DNA from: Pisolithus tinctorius
Lineage: Eukaryota; Basidiomycota; Agaricomycetes; Boletales; Pisolithaceae
Assembly (NCBI GenBank): GCA_024663395.1
Contig: JANFAH010000038.1
Span: 372,001 to 436,000, forward strand
Reading direction: 5' to 3'
Length of the DNA stretch: 64,000 nt
Below, piece by piece: positions 12,972 through 25,139 of this stretch (positions within the stretch are counted from its first letter, which is position 1; each line of letters begins with the position of its first letter). The translations under genes were made by a program, and so were the position numbers. The notes below the pieces were generated by a model. The model was not told the DNA's origin. It saw only the letters and a program-made list of their open reading frames with translations, and searched no databases.

Positions 12972-15838
12972 ATGGTCGACATAAACCCAAGGCCGCAGAA
13001 AAGACTGCGCACTGGACCCAAATCTCGTAGATTCTCCGGAAACAGCGTCAGATCCACACTGTCCATCAGCGTTGTTGTCCTCTGCTTCTGTACCGCTGTC
13101 TCGACCTCCGCCGTCGCCGGGCTTGAAGCCTCTGCCACCCCATGTGTTACTCCTGGCCTTGCCAGCGCTTCTCTTGCATCCCCCGACACACGAAAAATAT
13201 GCCTTATCCCTTTTCTTGTCTCTAAAGTCAATACGGTTGTGTTTGCAACTGCCAGCTCTGGCTCCTGACGTGGAGTGCTATGCGTGGACAGCTCTCGCAG
13301 AGGTGGGTATGCGGGCTATCAGGAGTGGGTTTTGTAAGACAGGTGAACATGATTGGACAATGGGACTCGAAGAAGAAGTGAGTATGTTTATCTGAAGAGG
13401 ATCGTGTCCGCTTCCACCATTCACCATCTCACGAAGGTCGAGAAAGCAATTGGGAAGGGGGTAAGTTCGGATCTCTGTCCCTCTCTTATCACTCTTACAT
13501 CGGGTTCCCGAAGCTCTTACTTGCACAGAAGGTATGGAAGATGCGCATATATACGAGTATCTTGTTCATTGCTTCTCCAGCATCCCATTCTTAGACATCT
13601 CCGTCACCATCTCTCGCTACTGAAACGCCCACTTTGCATTTTGGCGATCCAATACAAGGTTTGCACGTGCTGTGCTCCGTAGATTGATATCCGACCTTCG
13701 TTCCATCGGACCCTCCTACAATCGTATATGCGGCCCATCTTGCCCTCATAACCCAGCTTACATCCTCCCCGCCCGCATCTCCATTTTCTCATGGCAAGGG
13801 TGCGGACTCGTCTGTTTCCATCCAACCACATACGAATCCTCCGGAAGTACAGGCTGCTCTAACTGCTTTGATAAACCTCTCAGCAATCGCTGCACAGAAC
13901 CAGCATTTCTCGATGTTGAAACTAGTCGCCGTGTTGCGCCTACGGGTGTTGGTTGCGGCTGAGATGTGGGACATGGTAGGAGATGCGCTAGAAGGTGCCG
14001 AGAAACTGTTGTCGTTGGTTTTCGACGATGGCAACAGTACTAAGGAAGGTGGTCAGGAACATGTGATGAAGAGGGAGGCTTCTGAATTTTTGACGCGTTC
14101 GTACTCGATAACTGCTCAGGAAGTGCACGATAGTGCAGCGTCGCAGTCAAGGCCTCAGACAGAGTCTGACAACAAAACATTGACAGAACAACCACCCGCA
14201 GACGTAAAGGACGCTGAGGAAGATCCCTTGACTGCTGCACTTACCGTTCACACACTTATGCTCGGCATCGTCTACCATACACATGGCGGACGTACGCGAG
14301 CTACTGAACCCCGCCTGGCTGCCCTCCATTCTCTAATGGATAGCGGTGCACCAGTCGGAGGTGTCGGCTCTGACGGTCTCGTGGAGGTTGGTGTTTGGCC
14401 CGTTAACTTCCTAGTATGGCATCTAAATTCGTGGTTGCTGATTATTATAGGTTCCCCTCTCTCCGTGCCCTCCGATACACCTCCGAGTCAGCCACCCTCG
14501 AGTCATCTTCCTACTTACGTTCCTCAGTCTCCGCTGTGGCGAAGCGTGATCCCGTCGGGCGACGTCCAAAGAAGAAAGTGTTTGCCGAGTCTGGCATCGT
14601 TCAATGTAAAGCGGGATGTGATGAGGATGGGGGCAGCGGAATCGAGATAAATGGTAAAGTTCTCTCGTTCTCTGATTCATTTTGAGATGCTACTTGCGCT
14701 TACGCTATCAAGTCCCGCCTTGGTCTTCACATGGAGATGTGGAGAATATCGATCAGATGTACGCTCAGGATCGAAGCGGATTTGCTGTGCGAACTGGCTG
14801 CTGTAAGGGTGCCCTCAGTGTCAACTAAACGTGTCCTGTTCTGACGTATGCCAGGTATCGATACAACGATGCGAATTCGACGCTGCTGAAAAGGTATGTA
14901 ACGCGTTCAAAGTTACTTGACTATTATGCACCTACGTCATCGCAGTATCTCGATACCGTCGTAGCCCATACCCGGACACACGGATTTTTCTCGGAATATG
15001 CGCCTCGTATAACGCTCCACTATGCCCACCTCGCCCACGGGCTCGGGGACACTCACCGAGCTGGTACATGCTACCGCGTCGCTGCTTATGTTGCCGGTGC
15101 AGGACCTGTTGGCGCGGCCGATGCAAATACGGGTGGGTTCGTAGCTGCCGCTGCAAGAGCTGGTGAAGCACTTCTCCGTATCGGGCTTGTTGCTAAACGG
15201 GCGGCACCGAATATGGCTTCCGATTCTCCTGTTGTGATGGGCGAGGAATCACACGCGCCTTACCTGGACGAATCGACAATAGCGCTCACAAAAGATGCCA
15301 TCGCACGTTGTTCAGCGAGCGCTTCCGCACCTCTCCCTGCCCTTGCGGAGCTTCTCTCAGCAGCACTCTCACCTTCTCAAATCATTCGATCCAAATCGCT
15401 TCTGAAACATGCTCTCGCGCTATCTGGTTCTGCAGGCGACAATCACATGCGTGCACTCGTGCTTGCGGTTGTAGGTGCGCAATACGTACATACGGCACCG
15501 GAGCACGCTATGGAGGTTTTAGCTGCTTTGCGAGACGTTAGGTGCGGGTATGGGTGCGAGCGAGAAGAAACCTGCTGGAACGGAGTCCGAGCCAAGTGTA
15601 TGTGGAGTAGGGAATGCGGCGTTGCGGCTATGGGTGGGGGAAAGGTTTCTCGGTGAGCGCATCGCATCTGGCTGCTGCTATCCCAGTTTGACATTGACAA
15701 CAACAACTTTGGCGGGTCTTGACCTGTTTCGGTTTCGTAGAATTATTCAAGCGCGCGGGTAAGGAAAAACGGGTACAGAAACAGGGAGAGTTTAACGCGT
15801 TGTATCGATCTGCGGTCGATGCTTGTTCGGATGGGTAA
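12972..15838 (+). CDS. MAU2: Cohesin-loading factor Scc4/MAU2 homologue, frame broken by single-base shifts
   Basis: With Scc2 this protein loads cohesin onto chromatin. Family blocks appear in order: [156 protein letters not shown]. Introns are in place, for example after GLEEE (near 13378), at 15653-15740, and on either side of the short exon at 14854-14892. Blocks lie in different frames, needing one-base shifts near 13030, 13693, 14520, 14763 and 15530, without other nonsense changes. Either this is a recently decayed copy or the sequence has uncorrected indels; the usual need for Scc4 favours the latter. The start at 12972 ([15 protein letters not shown]) is tentative. Confidence 0.78.
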
Positions 15839-17573
15839 CTGATGTATTATAGTCATAAGGGCTCTTTTCGGACTTAGGAAGGCGCATTGCTTGCAATGCT
15901 GTGTCACATGGACAATCGATGCTTTGCTATCTTATCAAACAACTTCCCCCCTTCCCTTCGCAATCGCACTCATTGACATCTAGGCATCCGTGAAAGTGTA
16001 GGATAACCGGTTTGGACATTACGATCACTATTGCATTGGTAGTGCTTACTGCTTACTGTACGGTGGTGGTTTTAACCGCGTAGAAGTGTCCCTTGCCTCC
16101 AACGAGTTCCCTCCTGAACCTGTGGTATCGCAGAGACTCTGCGTTCGGATCGAAATCTAGGTGGTGACCAAAATACGAATACGCAGCTAACGAATTAGGG
16201 CACTAGAACTGGAAGTTGCAAATATACAGCCTGGAACGTCTGAGGGAATGATGAAGTCTCAGTGCGCAGGAGGGACGTGGTAGATGGAGAATGTGGCTGC
16301 GAAGAATGAGGAAGAGTAGTGAGTCGACCGAATGGGATGCCGTATGGCAGCGAGAGCGTTTCAAAATTACTCTCATTCCCTTTCTTGTGTGTCCGTTTCT
16401 CTGGGTGCGACTTGGAGCACGCGAGCGGAAACGATAGAGTGCGTTTGCATCCTCCATTATTCAATGTCGCGTTCCTCGAGAACTCTGATCATCTACATCA
16501 AGAAACGGAGTCGAGACACAGACAAAAGCACGTACGTTGTAAGCATGGGTGGGTGGTAGGCTAGGCAACGGTAGTCCTGCTTGACCATAGGGGCCACCTG
16601 GATCATCCACCACGGACGCGGGTCGGCAAACCGTCCCGAGGAGTACCCAAAGCAGAAGCCAGTACCCGAGCATCTGTACGTTCTGGGAGTGAACTGGCCA
16701 TTGATAGGAGGAGATCTGCGACTAGCGTGTTACCTCGAGACTACGTCAAGGCGTAGTAGGGTGATATCACTTCCATGGGCCATCAGCAGCAGTATGAATA
16801 TGAATATGGGAGTACATGGAGGATCGGCAATCGATTGACTCGTCCTTAGTGGACCGGCGCGTCAGAGTGATTGGCATACTCTAGTCTTCAGAACTGAACG
16901 CTGACTTCACATTGGCACTATCATCGTGGTCAACGTTAGGCGGTGCTGTTTTCAGCATTAAAACCAGTCCTCAAGGCCTCACGCGCGATATCTGTCCAAC
17001 GTAACGTGACAGGCAGGCGTGCGATGCCGTCACTTTCAAGCTGCTGGATGAACTATAGCTACCTCTCTCAGGTTCCCGTCTTTTTGGCCCCCGGGTTCCC
17101 TTTCTCGGTCTGACAGTAAAATCGGAGTCAAGTGCATCCGATACACTGAAATACGATATCGTTTGTAAGGGACATACTTTTTTTCTGCGCATACCTCCTT
17201 GCTTTAACAACATGCGTCGCCATCGGATCTCTTGTATTCCTTCGTCGACACTGAGAACCCTGCTACTGCGAACTTGGATATCGCATTTGTGCGCGGTGTT
17301 TCTGGTCTTGTACATCCAGGGAACACGGAACAGCGCAGTACAGCGAGGGGGTGGGTGGGGGGACACCGAACAGTGAAAGGGTTGCTAACTGTTGCAGCAC
17401 TGCGGTCCATTCAGTTCGGGATGACTCAGGTTCTCACCTGTAGTGCCCACCTTCATATCGATAGGCGCGCTGTCGCACCTTGTCACACTCGCCCACCATT
17501 GACATCGTTCTCTGCAGCCCACGACGTTCGACGACTTCGTTTTCAGCTGTCATTTCTCATTTCTGTATCGTTC
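15839..17573. other. Intergenic stretch, no gene recognised
   Basis: CpG-normal DNA between the Scc4 homologue and the G-domain gene. Short open stretches on both strands (for example 16195-16464 and 17232-17570) have no recognisable motifs. It probably carries the 3' end of the Scc4 transcript and the promoter of the G-domain gene. No TATA box or other element was fixed. Confidence 0.4.
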
Positions 17574-20500
17574 ATGGTTCCCGAGTGTTTCAGCGCATTA
17601 TGGTGCTCATGGCGGCGTCCACGTGCACATTTTCCCCAAGACAATGTGGATGATGCTGCTCCGGCATCAACTGAAGGGGTACCCTCCGGTATGTGTGTTT
17701 CTTGTGATAGTGGGGGAAATCTAACAGTATCAATAACTGGTAACAGCTTCTACTTATCGCTTGAATCCCACCCAAGCTAGAGAGAAAATCAATCACGTCC
17801 ATCGTTTTCGTATCCTTGTCGTGGGCAGAGCAAATGCAGGTAAAACAACTATCCTGCAGAGGCTCTGTAACACCACAGATCAACCAGAGGTTTTTGATGG
17901 TGAAGGAAGGAAGGTATGTGGAATGTACTGTAATTCCTTGTGCCTTGTCAATGTGGTTGGCTGTGTTTAGGTTGATGCTACCGGAGTTGAAGGTTCACTG
18001 GGGGTGAGATTTTGCTCAAAATTGCATGCAACATGCTATTGATGGTATTCAGCATGGACACCACAACATTGAGTATGAGATGGTGTTTAAGAGTAACCCT
18101 CACTTTGTTTTTCATGACTCCTGTGGTTTTGAATCTGGCAGTGAGGCACAGTTCAAGAAGATGAGAGAATTTGTAATGGATTGTGCCAAGACCCCCAAGC
18201 TGGAGAAGAGGATACATGCTATCTGGTGAGAGTTTCATAACTGACCCAGGGTAGAGTGATGTGTTCTTCATGAATTGATGATCCAGGTTTTGCATTCCAT
18301 TGAATGAGTGCCACAGGATGGTCTTAGCTGCTGAAAGGAAGTTTTTTAATGAATGTGACACAGGCCATGGTATGTCTATATGGTGTCTTGTTATGCATCC
18401 TTGTGTGGAATTGAGGGCTCCCATAGTGCCTGTGATTGTGCTGTTAACAAAGGCAGACACTTTGGAGCTTGATGCCATTCAGGAGATTGAGGAGCTACAG
18501 TTAGAGATAGGTGAAGCAGATAGAGGGATAAGGATTGCTGAGATACAGGGAAGGATGGTGGATGAGAATCTTGCAAAGGTGAAAAAGTGGTTGAATGTTT
18601 TGAAGTTTCCACCACATGACATCCTGCCATTGACAGGGAAGTGCTCTATCATTGCCCTGATATGCAGTGGACCTAATCAAAGAACAATACAGGAATGCAG
18701 CAAGAAGGAGCAGATTTTACTTCCCTGCTGAAATGTACAGCAAATGCCCTGAATGAAGAAAGCCAGCAAAAGCTTCTTATATCAACACAACAGTCTGGTT
18801 TGGCACTCTGCATTGAGTTTGCTGTAATGAAGTAAGTGTTGAAGTGGAAGCTCTGACTTGTATTGACATGATGAAGGACATTGAAAGGATGCATGGAGCA
18901 GAGATTAGGTCATTGGGAGCCAGCAAAACTGGCTGCTGCTCTGGCAACTTGGTTTCCATATGTATGTATGAGAGGTTCATTCTTGGAAGTGATGAATGTA
19001 TGCTGACCCATTTCCATCCTCTGGGGGTGATAGTATGTGAGTGGAGCCATGGCAGGTTATGTGATTGCATACTGATGATGTTGTTCCCACCCTTGGGGAC
19101 ATGGGATCATAGCATGTGAGTGGAGTTATTGTAGGTGATGGAGAAGCATGCTGATGTTGCTTGCTCTCACCCTTGCTGACATGGGTTGATAGCAAGTGGG
19201 TAGATTCATGAAGGTGAATATAGATGCATGCTGACATATTTACTCCCACCCTTGTGGATGTGGGTGGATAGTTGGTGAGTGGAACCATGAAAAGGTAGCA
19301 GTGTATGCATACTAACCATGTTTGCTCCCACCCATGGTAACATGGTGTCATGGGTTGATAGGGAGTGAGTGGAATGATAGTGGATGGCTGTGGATGCATG
19401 CTGATCAAGTTTGTCCTACCCCTGTGGCCATGGGTGGATAGAAAGTGAGTGGAGTCATGGTAGGTGGTGGTGGATGGATGCTGATGATATTGGTTTGCAT
19501 CCTTCTGGACATGGTTGACAGCAAGTGAGTGAAATCATGGCAGATGGTGGTGGATGCATGCTTACTATACTCACTACTGCCCTTGTGACATGGGTTGATA
19601 GAAAGTGAGTGGAGTCATAGCTGGTGGTGGATGCATGCTGACTATGTTTGTTCCCACTATTATGGATTTGGGTTTTTTAGGGAGTGAGTAGAGTCATGGC
19701 AGGTTGAAGATGCATGCTGATGATATTTGCTCCCACCCTTGTGGACATGGGTTGATAGTATGTGAGTGGAGTCAGGGCAGGTAATGGTGGATATATGATG
19801 ACCATTTTTTCTCCCATCCTGTTGGATATGGGTTGATAGTATGTGAGTGAAGTTGTGTCTGATGGTAGTGGATACACACTGAAGATGTGTACTCCCACCC
19901 TTGTGACCTTGGTTGATAGGGAGTGAGTGGAGTCATGACAAGTGGTGGTTGATGCATGCATGCAGACTATGTTTCCTCCCACCTTTTTATTAGGATGTGA
20001 GTAGAATCATCTCAGGTGGAGGGGGATGGATGACCATATTTGCTCACATCCTTGTGAACATTGGTGGATAGGTGGTGAGTGGAATGGAAGGTGGAGGAGG
20101 ATGAATGCTGACTATGTTTTCTCCCACCCTTGTGGACATGGGATAATAGCAAGTGAGTGGAGTCATTGCAGGTATGAAGTAGTGGATACATGCTGACCAT
20201 ATATTCCCTGCCTTTGTGGTCATGGGTTGATAGGCAGTGAGTGGAGATGTGGTAGGTGGAAGATGCAAGCTGATGATTTGCTCCCACCCTTGTGGACTTG
20301 GGTTGACTGTTGATAGTATGTGAGTGGAGTGATGGTGACAAAGGATGCATGCTGACCCTTGTGGATAGGGAGTGAGTGGAGTCATGAAAGATGGTGGTGA
20401 ATCCATTCTGATGGTGTTTGTGCCTCACCCTTGCAAACATGGGTTGATAGTTGGTGAGTGAAATTGTAACAGGCTTATGGGGTGGATTGATAATGATGTT

Positions 20501-22846
20501 TTCACCCATCTTTGTGGACATGCACTGATAGGGAGTGAGTTCAATGTTGGATCATGGCAGGTGGTGATGCACACATGCTGACTGTCTTCTCCCACACTTG
20601 TGGATGTGGGCTAATAGGGAGTGGGTGGAGTCATGTCAGGTGGTGGTGAATATATACTGACCATGTGTGCTTTCACCCTTCATGGTTTAATAGGATGTGA
20701 GTGGAGTCATGGCAGGTGGAGGAGAGTGCTTGCTAAACATATTTCTTTCCCCCTTGTGGTTATGGGCTGATAGTTGGTGAGTGGAGTCATGGGAGGAGGA
20801 GGTGGATGCTGATGGTGTTTACTCCCACCCTTGTGGATATGGATTCACAGCGAGTGAGTGGGATTATTGCAAGTGGGGGTGGATGCATGCTGATGTTTGC
20901 TCTCACCCTGGTGGACATGGGTTGATAGGATGTGAGTCAGTCATGGCTGGTGGTGGAGGATGCATGTTGACAGTGTTTGCTCCTGGCCTTGTTGATATGG
21001 GTTGATAGGATGTGAGTGGTATCATGGTAGGTGGTGGCAGATGCATGCTGACCATGTTTGCCCCCACCCTCCTGGGCATGGGTTGATAGTTGGTGAGTGG
21101 AATCATAGTAGGTGGTAATGAATGCATGCTGACACTGTCTGCTCCCATCCTTGTGGATGTGGATTGACAGCGAGTGGGTGAAGTCATTGCAGGTGATAGT
21201 GAATACATGCTGATGATATTTGCTCCTGCCTTTATGGACATGGGTTTGCAGTATGTGAGTGGAGTCATGGGCTGGTGGAGGTAGACCCCTGCTGACAATG
21301 TCTGCTCTAACTCACATCAACATGGGTTGATAGCAAGTGAGTCAAGTTACAGGACAGTGGAGGATGCATGCTCACCATGTTTGCTCTGTCTCTGGTGGAC
21401 AGTGGGTTAACAGCCAGTGAGTGCAGTTATGTCAGCTGGTGGTGGATGCATCATGCTGACCTAGTTTACTCCTATCCTTGTAAATATTGGATGGCTGATA
21501 GCGGGTGAGTAGAATCATTTCAATTGTTGGTGGATGCATGATGACCATGTTTGCTCCAATTGTCATGGGTGGGTTGACAGGTAGTGAGTGAGGTCATAGC
21601 AAGTTGTGGTAGATGGATGTTGACAGTTTTTCCTCCCACCACTGTGAACATGCATCAATAGGGAGTAAGTTGAGTCATGGCTTGTGGTGGAGGATGAATG
21701 TTGACCATATTTGCTCTCACACTTGTGGAATGTGGGCTGATAGCAAGTGAGTTGAGTCAAGGCAGGTAGTGCTGAATGCATGCTGATTATGTTTTTTCTC
21801 ACCATCATGGACATGAGAGTTGTTAGTATGTAAGTATAGTCATGGCAGGTGGTGGTAGATGCTGACCATATTTGCTCCCCCCTTTGTGGACTTGGGTTGA
21901 TAGGGAGTGAGTGGAGTCACAGCAGGTGGTGGACAATACATACTGACTGTGTTTGCTCTTGTCCTTGTGGACATGGGTTGATAGGATGTGAGTGGAATCA
22001 TGGTAGATGGTGGTGGATATGTGCTTACAACAGTTTTTCAAATGTCCTGGGTTTGGCTTGATAGCAGGTGAATTTTATCCACTGTGCACATTAAATGGTT
22101 TCTTCATCCTGTATAGTTTGTGAGTGTGTTTCATGCAACCTTGCTACAGGTGTCAATGATCTACACTCAGGATGTAGGTTCCCACACAATGGAATTCACC
22201 TTCATCCTCATTCTTCTCCATGCAACCATCAGCATGTCAGTTCCTCTCAATTTAAGTTGGTGCCCCTCCTGATATTACCTTTTACAGCATGTATGAGTCC
22301 TTAATTCAATATTTGTAGCTGGCAGTTACCAATGACATTTCCAGCTGGTTTGTGTCCATCACTTCTTACCAGCATTGAAAGCCATGATTATGTGTTTCAG
22401 GTGGTAGGTTTCATTGTTGGTCTGATAACCACTCATTCCATGACAATTATGTATATCTACCACAGCCTCATCTTTTGCATGAGTCAGCTTTAGTATCAAT
22501 ACCTATACTGTCATCATCCTTGAAAACCTCAATGGCATTCATTGTGGAACATGGCATAGGTGATTTATATTTTTGCCAATCTCTTCATGACATGAATGGC
22601 TTTATCTCTGCAGGGTCTATTTTGGTGTTTGAGTATTTCTACTTCTTGTTGCAGGTCAATCAAGAAAATCAAGCTGGTGTCAAAAAATGCATGTCATTGG
22701 CTGTCAAGGAGTATCAGATGTCAGGTGTCCAAGCTACTGTCATTGATCTTATTGCATCAGCTCTTCAAACACATGGTGAGAATGTAGAGATTTTATGTCC
22801 CATACTTGTGGATATTGCAACAGCAAATCAGATGTGTAAGCTGTGA
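17574..22846 (+). CDS. P-loop G-domain protein of a mushroom-expanded family
   Basis: Exons that join in phase: 17574-17688, 17747-17913, 17971-18003, 18053-18225, 18287-18369 and from 18427. Later exons are less certain: about 18692-18831, about 18855-18961, then after a giant intron blocks around 22140-22290, 22400-22480 and 22640-22846. Motifs: RILVVGRANAGKTTI (P-loop), VFHDSCGFESGSE (DxxG-like), KRIHAIWFCIPLNE, VPVIVLLTKAD (the (N/T)KxD base-specificity motif) and LKCTANALNEES. The end (VQATVIDLIASALQTHGE) is a helical tail. The family binds GTP and resembles dynamin/septin-like or AIG1-like G domains; its role in mushrooms is unknown. The promoter-proximal exons are CpG-normal and everything after the P-loop is CpG-depleted. 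The start at 17574 is the first in-frame ATG that fits and is tentative. It could be a decaying copy. Confidence 0.65.
18962..22119 (+). repeat. Tandem array of about 40 intron-like 79-80 bp units inside one intron
   Basis: Each unit starts with a donor-like GTGAGT, contains a branch-like CTGAC or CTGAT followed by CTCCCACCCTTGTGG-type sequence, and ends TTGATAG or a variant (TAG or CAG). Most junctions read AG, three bases, then GTGAGT (rarely GTGGGT, GTAAGT or GTGAAT). The first repeats are spaced 79, 80, 79 and 90 bp. The first unit (18962-19033) is an ordinary-looking intron following the exon end WFPY, and the triplet after it, TAT, equals the last exonic codon. This suggests that an intron plus its neighbouring three exonic bases was duplicated repeatedly. 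The array lies between two coding blocks of the G-domain gene. Confidence 0.9.
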
Positions 22847-22849
22847 TTT

Positions 22850-25130
22850 CTTTGTAGGTTGGATGCATTCAATTTGTATTTTTTAGCAAAGAAGCTGTTA
22901 AAGTAGGGGTCAATTGTAAAGGTCATGTTTATCAAGTGCTTGACAGGGGACATGTATTGTGAGTTCATATGTATGTCACACTCCAAAAATCATGCTCAAT
23001 CCTGTTGGATCCATGTGTCTTGCATTATTAGATCTCTCTCAAAAGGCCAATGCAGTTATCTTCCTTTAAAGACTTCAGTGGTGGGGAAGTGTCCTGCAAA
23101 GGATGGAACTCATATGTTGTGTGTGCCATCATCTTCCCCACAACTTGACAATCCCAATGATGTTCACATGCATACATAATTTGAATGTATAATGATGATC
23201 CACCAGCTGTGAAACATTTACCTTCTAATGCATTCAATGCAGCCAGGGGGGACTCAGAACTGAGATTAGGGCAGCTTCATCCAATGTATTGGTACTTAGG
23301 AAGGCCTGGCCAGTGTTGGACAAATATGGGTTTGCTGCTCTTTGGACTAATCCTGTATGGTCTGGAATTGTCAAGTCTTAGTCTTCTCAGGATGAGTCTG
23401 GTCCAGAGTCTGACTAGTGTGTAGCAGGATAGTTATGTACAGGGACAAGAGGGATGGATGGATTGGGTTCAATTACAAGGGCACAGCATTGCACCCTTGC
23501 ATGGGTTCCAGTCCAGTTGAGAGAACAGGAATGAGTCCACAGAGAGAAGTAAATCAATCGATTTCTGACTAGAGAGACAATGAAACAAAGTACATATGTA
23601 TTTACACTCTAATTTTTAGTAATGTATTAGTGAGTAACTGATTACAATCAAGGTGACAAAGAGAAAGGAAACCAGGACAGGACATGTAAGAGGCCAGATC
23701 TTGACTGGGTTGGGCTGAACTGGGATAGCACTCAAAAAAAAAACTCAAAAAGTGATATAGTTACCAAAAACTCATAGTTTTTGCACAAAAGCCAAACTAC
23801 AACTGCATTTCTATGGGGGAGTGGGTTTCATTAATATATTGGATCAAACAGCATAGTCATTAGCGCAAGTGTAGTAGTGTTTGGTTTTGCATATGTATGG
23901 CATGAAATGCACCCATCAGACTCAAGTGTGTGATCTAAGCAACAAGAGTGGCATATGAGAACATGGCAATTGTGATTAATTACTAAAGATTTGTCATTAA
24001 CTACATACTATAGCTCTATACAGTGGGAGCTTGTCTACTAATAGTTGGTCAGTGCTGGGACAATCTGAACAAATTTACCCAGTTATGTACATATGTACAT
24101 ACCTTGTTGGGGGGGTGTTTGATCCTTGACAGGGCTGAGATGTACTTCTGGTGGGCTCCACAGGGATCTGGAGGTCAGAGGTGATGTAAGATAGAAAAAT
24201 GGAACTGGGAGGGAAGTAGCAAGGATCCAAGAGAAGTGAGTAAGTCCAGAGGGTCCTCCATGGCCTGAATTGTCAAGTATGGACATCCTTGGGTGACCAG
24301 GCACTGAGTCTAGGTAACAGGGGATAAGTCCAGGGGGTCCAGAGTCAAGTCCAGGTGTGTCTGAACAGTTCCAGTAGCATGGGAACTTGACTGGTCCAAA
24401 GGTGCACACAAAGGGAAGCTGGTCCAGGGGTGGATTACCATCCCTTGGTCTCAGCTTATGTATGTGCTGTACCCTTATGCAAGCCAGGGGAGAAGTCTGA
24501 GACAGGAGGGGGGATAGTGCAAGGGATCTGCCCTAACTATCAAGAGAGGTTCAGGGAATTCAACCTAGTTGACATTCTGACTGGGATGCTACAGAGCTTG
24601 TACAGTGGTTAAATATGTGAGTCTGGTCTGGAGTAGTGAGTACAAAACCAGACAGATTGCTGAGCTATTAATAAAATGATTAGCAGGAAGTGGATAGCCA
24701 CAGAGGCTATGCTGAGACTAAAGTCAAAGTCTAGGGTAGCTGGAGTTACTGGAGTTGGACACAGATTTTGTATCATAAGTACAGATCAGGACATGGGTGA
24801 AAGATCTAAGGGCCTGAACAGTAGTGAAATTTCTGCTTCTTTATGCAAAACATATACAAACCAAGTCTGTGCAGAGTTCAGCAGACTTCCAAGTTGATAA
24901 TTGCAGACTATCTGCAACTGTGTTTACTGATGACTCACAGTTACCCACATATGCATAGTATGATATGCCACCTTGATGAACTGACCATTATCACAGGCTA
25001 GATCATTCCCCATCCCCAACCCACTGTTCACTTTGACTTCACTGCAAGATGGAAGGTAGGGGTTCTGGAACAAAGGGAGGGGCCTTATCAATCAGTTCAA
25101 GCTCTGAGCCTCAGCCAAAGTTGTGAGCTG
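22850..25130. other. CpG-poor intergenic DNA, no gene recognised
   Basis: Degenerate repeat-like sequence without a supportable gene. Open stretches at 23028-23237 and 24083-24409 on the minus strand could be transposon remnants, but no protein family was recognised. Tracts rich in CTGGTCCAG/CTGGACC-type words between 23300 and 24430 give it a low-complexity look. Confidence 0.35.
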
Positions 25131-25139
25131 TATGGCCCC

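Noticed and set aside
16195..16464. Two overlapping minus-strand frames as a small secreted protein
   Set aside because: No signal peptide, no Cys pattern and no splice support; composition is like the surrounding intergenic DNA.
17232..17573. Longer N-terminus for the G-domain protein from 17232
   Set aside because: The added 114 residues have no family resemblance; an ATG at 17574 gives the expected short N-terminal part before the P-loop.
19677..21298. Several open frames of 100-170 codons on the minus strand of the intron-like array
   Set aside because: They arise from the repeat period (repeated ...TPLTYYQPMSTRVG-like peptides) and carry no protein signature.
18962..22119. CRISPR-like array (regular repeats with variable parts)
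   Set aside because: The repeats are adjacent with only three variable bases, not 30-base spacers, and the organism is a fungus.
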